Of a stretch of DNA of 64,000 bases, positions 63,227-64,000 are shown one piece after another. The first letter of the stretch is position 1. Each line of letters starts with the position of its first letter. Where the stretch lies: positions 293,035 to 357,034 of the forward strand of contig NZ_CANMCP010000002.1 in the NCBI RefSeq assembly GCF_947496385.1. The letters run 5' to 3'. The position numbers and the translations under genes were made by a program. The notes under the pieces are model-generated. The model saw only the letters and a list, made by a program, of their open reading frames with translations, was not told where the DNA came from and ran no database searches. This DNA comes from an uncultured Croceicoccus sp. (GTDB lineage Bacteria; Pseudomonadota; Alphaproteobacteria; Sphingomonadales; Sphingomonadaceae).

Positions 63227-63637
63227 ATGCCCATTCTCGAATCCCTCATCGGGCCCATCACCCGCATCATCGACAAGGTCATCCCCGACAAGGAAGCCCG
63301 CGACCGGGCCAAGCTGGAACTCCTGAGCCTCGAAGCGGATCACGAGCTCAAGCAGATCGAGGCGCGGCTTTCGGCGATCGTCACCGAGGCGCAATCGCCC
63401 GACCCATGGACCAGCCGGGCGCGACCCGGATTTCTCTACGTCATGTATCTCATCATCCTGTTCGCCATCCCCATGGGCGTGATCGGCGCCTTCAATCCCG
63501 CGACGGCGCATGCGATCGGCAATGGCATGACAAGCTATCTCAACGGGCTTCCCGAACCGCTCTATGCGCTCTTCGGGACGGGCTATCTCGGCTATACCGC
63601 GGCGCGCCAGTGGGGCAAGGTGAAGGGCGTCGACTAG
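63227..63637 (+). CDS. 3-TM holin of the gene-transfer-agent release type
   Basis: A 136-residue protein with an N-terminal amphipathic helix, cytosolic charged segment (VIPDKEARDRAKLELLSLEA), then hydrophobic segments (residues about 68-90, VMYLIILFAIPMGVIGAFNP, and a C-terminal region ending TARQWGKVKGVD). The pattern matches the holin family named for GTA release (GTA_holin_3TM). Isolated between ligD and accB, with no endolysin or phage structural genes visible. AAGGAG lies 8 nt upstream of ATG 63227. A canonical holin forms lesions in the inner membrane. Confidence 0.78.
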   Translation: MPILESLIGPITRIIDKVIPDKEARDRAKLELLSLEADHELKQIEARLSAIVTEAQSPDPWTSRARPGFLYVMYLIILFAIPMGVIGAFNPATAHAIGNGMTSYLNGLPEPLYALFGTGYLGYTAARQWGKVKGVD

Positions 63638-63749
63638 GCGCGAACAGACCCTCGGGGCGGTGCGTACCGGCGCCGCCCCCTTGTCATTGCGATTTTCGGC
63701 GCGCATAGCGCCAGACTTTGACAGGCTGGATTTACAGCGAGGGACTTTC

Positions 63750-64000
63750 ATGGGCGAGAAAACCGCCGAGAATTCGGGCATGAACATCGACAGCGCGCTC
63801 GTGCGCGAACTGGCCGACATGCTCAACGATACCAATCTTACCGAAATCGAGGTCGAGGAAGGCAGCCGGAAAATCCGCGTTTCGCGCGCCGCGCCCGCTG
63901 GCGCCTACGCCATGGCCCCCGCGCCGGCCGCCGCCGCACCAGCGGTCGGCGCGCAATCCGCCGGTACCGCTCCGGCGGAACAGGCCGAATTGCCCGGCAC
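63750..64000 (+). CDS. accB: acetyl-CoA carboxylase biotin carboxyl carrier protein, partial
   Basis: The first 83 residues of AccB: an N-terminal segment with MNIDSALVRELADMLNDTNL, TEIEVEEGSRKIRVSRAAPA and an Ala/Pro-rich linker, running off the window before the biotinyl domain. The ATG at 63750 is used; 63780 is possible. The 3-prime end is cut by the window edge. Confidence 0.9.
   Translation, partial: MGEKTAENSGMNIDSALVRELADMLNDTNLTEIEVEEGSRKIRVSRAAPAGAYAMAPAPAAAAPAVGAQSAGTAPAEQAELPG

Overview
The window looks like a chromosomal segment of a high-GC, carotenoid-making alphaproteobacterium of the order Sphingomonadales (Erythrobacteraceae/Sphingomonadaceae type). Supporting signs are the his operon next to an SspB-like gene, a crtY-crtI-crtB operon, a small bacterial-type SRP RNA, EcfG-type promoters (GGAAC-N17-CGTT) and the overall gene repertoire. 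No plasmid, insertion sequence, rRNA or CRISPR array was seen. Genes are densely packed, with many 4-bp ATGA/GTGA/TTGA overlaps.

Layout. 0-5.6 kb (minus strand): histidine operon hisB-hisH-[SDR]-[GH130]-hisA-hisF-hisE-HIT; two sugar-type genes sit inside it. 5.7-11 kb: SspB-like adaptor, gmk, a lipoprotein-type S8 protease with a long Pro-rich linker and a beta-barrel-like C-terminus, and dapD. 11-17 kb: an accessory stress island of small genes (DUF2945, DUF3008, DUF3140, DUF1810, DUF72, DoxX, SWIB, PEBP/YbhB, cold-shock protein, fasciclin lipoprotein), with three perfect EcfG-type promoters. Two genes there are broken: DUF72 by an in-frame amber codon and a small conserved gene by a 1-nt frameshift. 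17-24 kb: short HPF, thiC with a TPP riboswitch, crtYIB and a membrane-anchored nuclease. 24-32 kb: a metzincin-like protein with the catalytic Glu replaced by Gln, a DinG/Rad3-type helicase, SixA-like phosphatase, MerR, ihfA, fabH, plsX and rpmF. 32-51 kb: S24 regulator, cysS, sulfotransferase, tRNA-Tyr, rlmB, hup, lon, ybaB, dnaX, SRP RNA, hrpB, polyprenyl synthase, chorismate mutase, an OmpR/PhoQ-type two-component system and a PepSY protein. 51-64 kb: SIMPL protein, ABC-F ATPase, DUF6456 and XRE divergent pair, DUF421, secF-secD-yajC, tRNA-Pro, a ku-mgtC-ligD end-joining operon, a 3-TM holin of the gene-transfer-agent type, and the start of accB.

Most notable signal. An exact 21-bp sequence occurs twice, 9 kb apart, in the same orientation and at nearly the same distance (46-48 nt) upstream of two start codons: the DUF6456 gene (53768-54244) and the 3-TM holin gene (63227-63637). 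DUF6456 is, as I recall, a domain of GafA/GafZ-type regulators of gene transfer agents (GTAs), and this holin family is the one named for GTA release. This suggests a regulatory link between a GTA-type regulator, a divergent XRE repressor candidate and a lysis gene, although no GTA structural cluster lies in the window. The second theme is the EcfG (general stress response) island. Gene functions rest on recognised motifs and remembered family knowledge; no database search was run.
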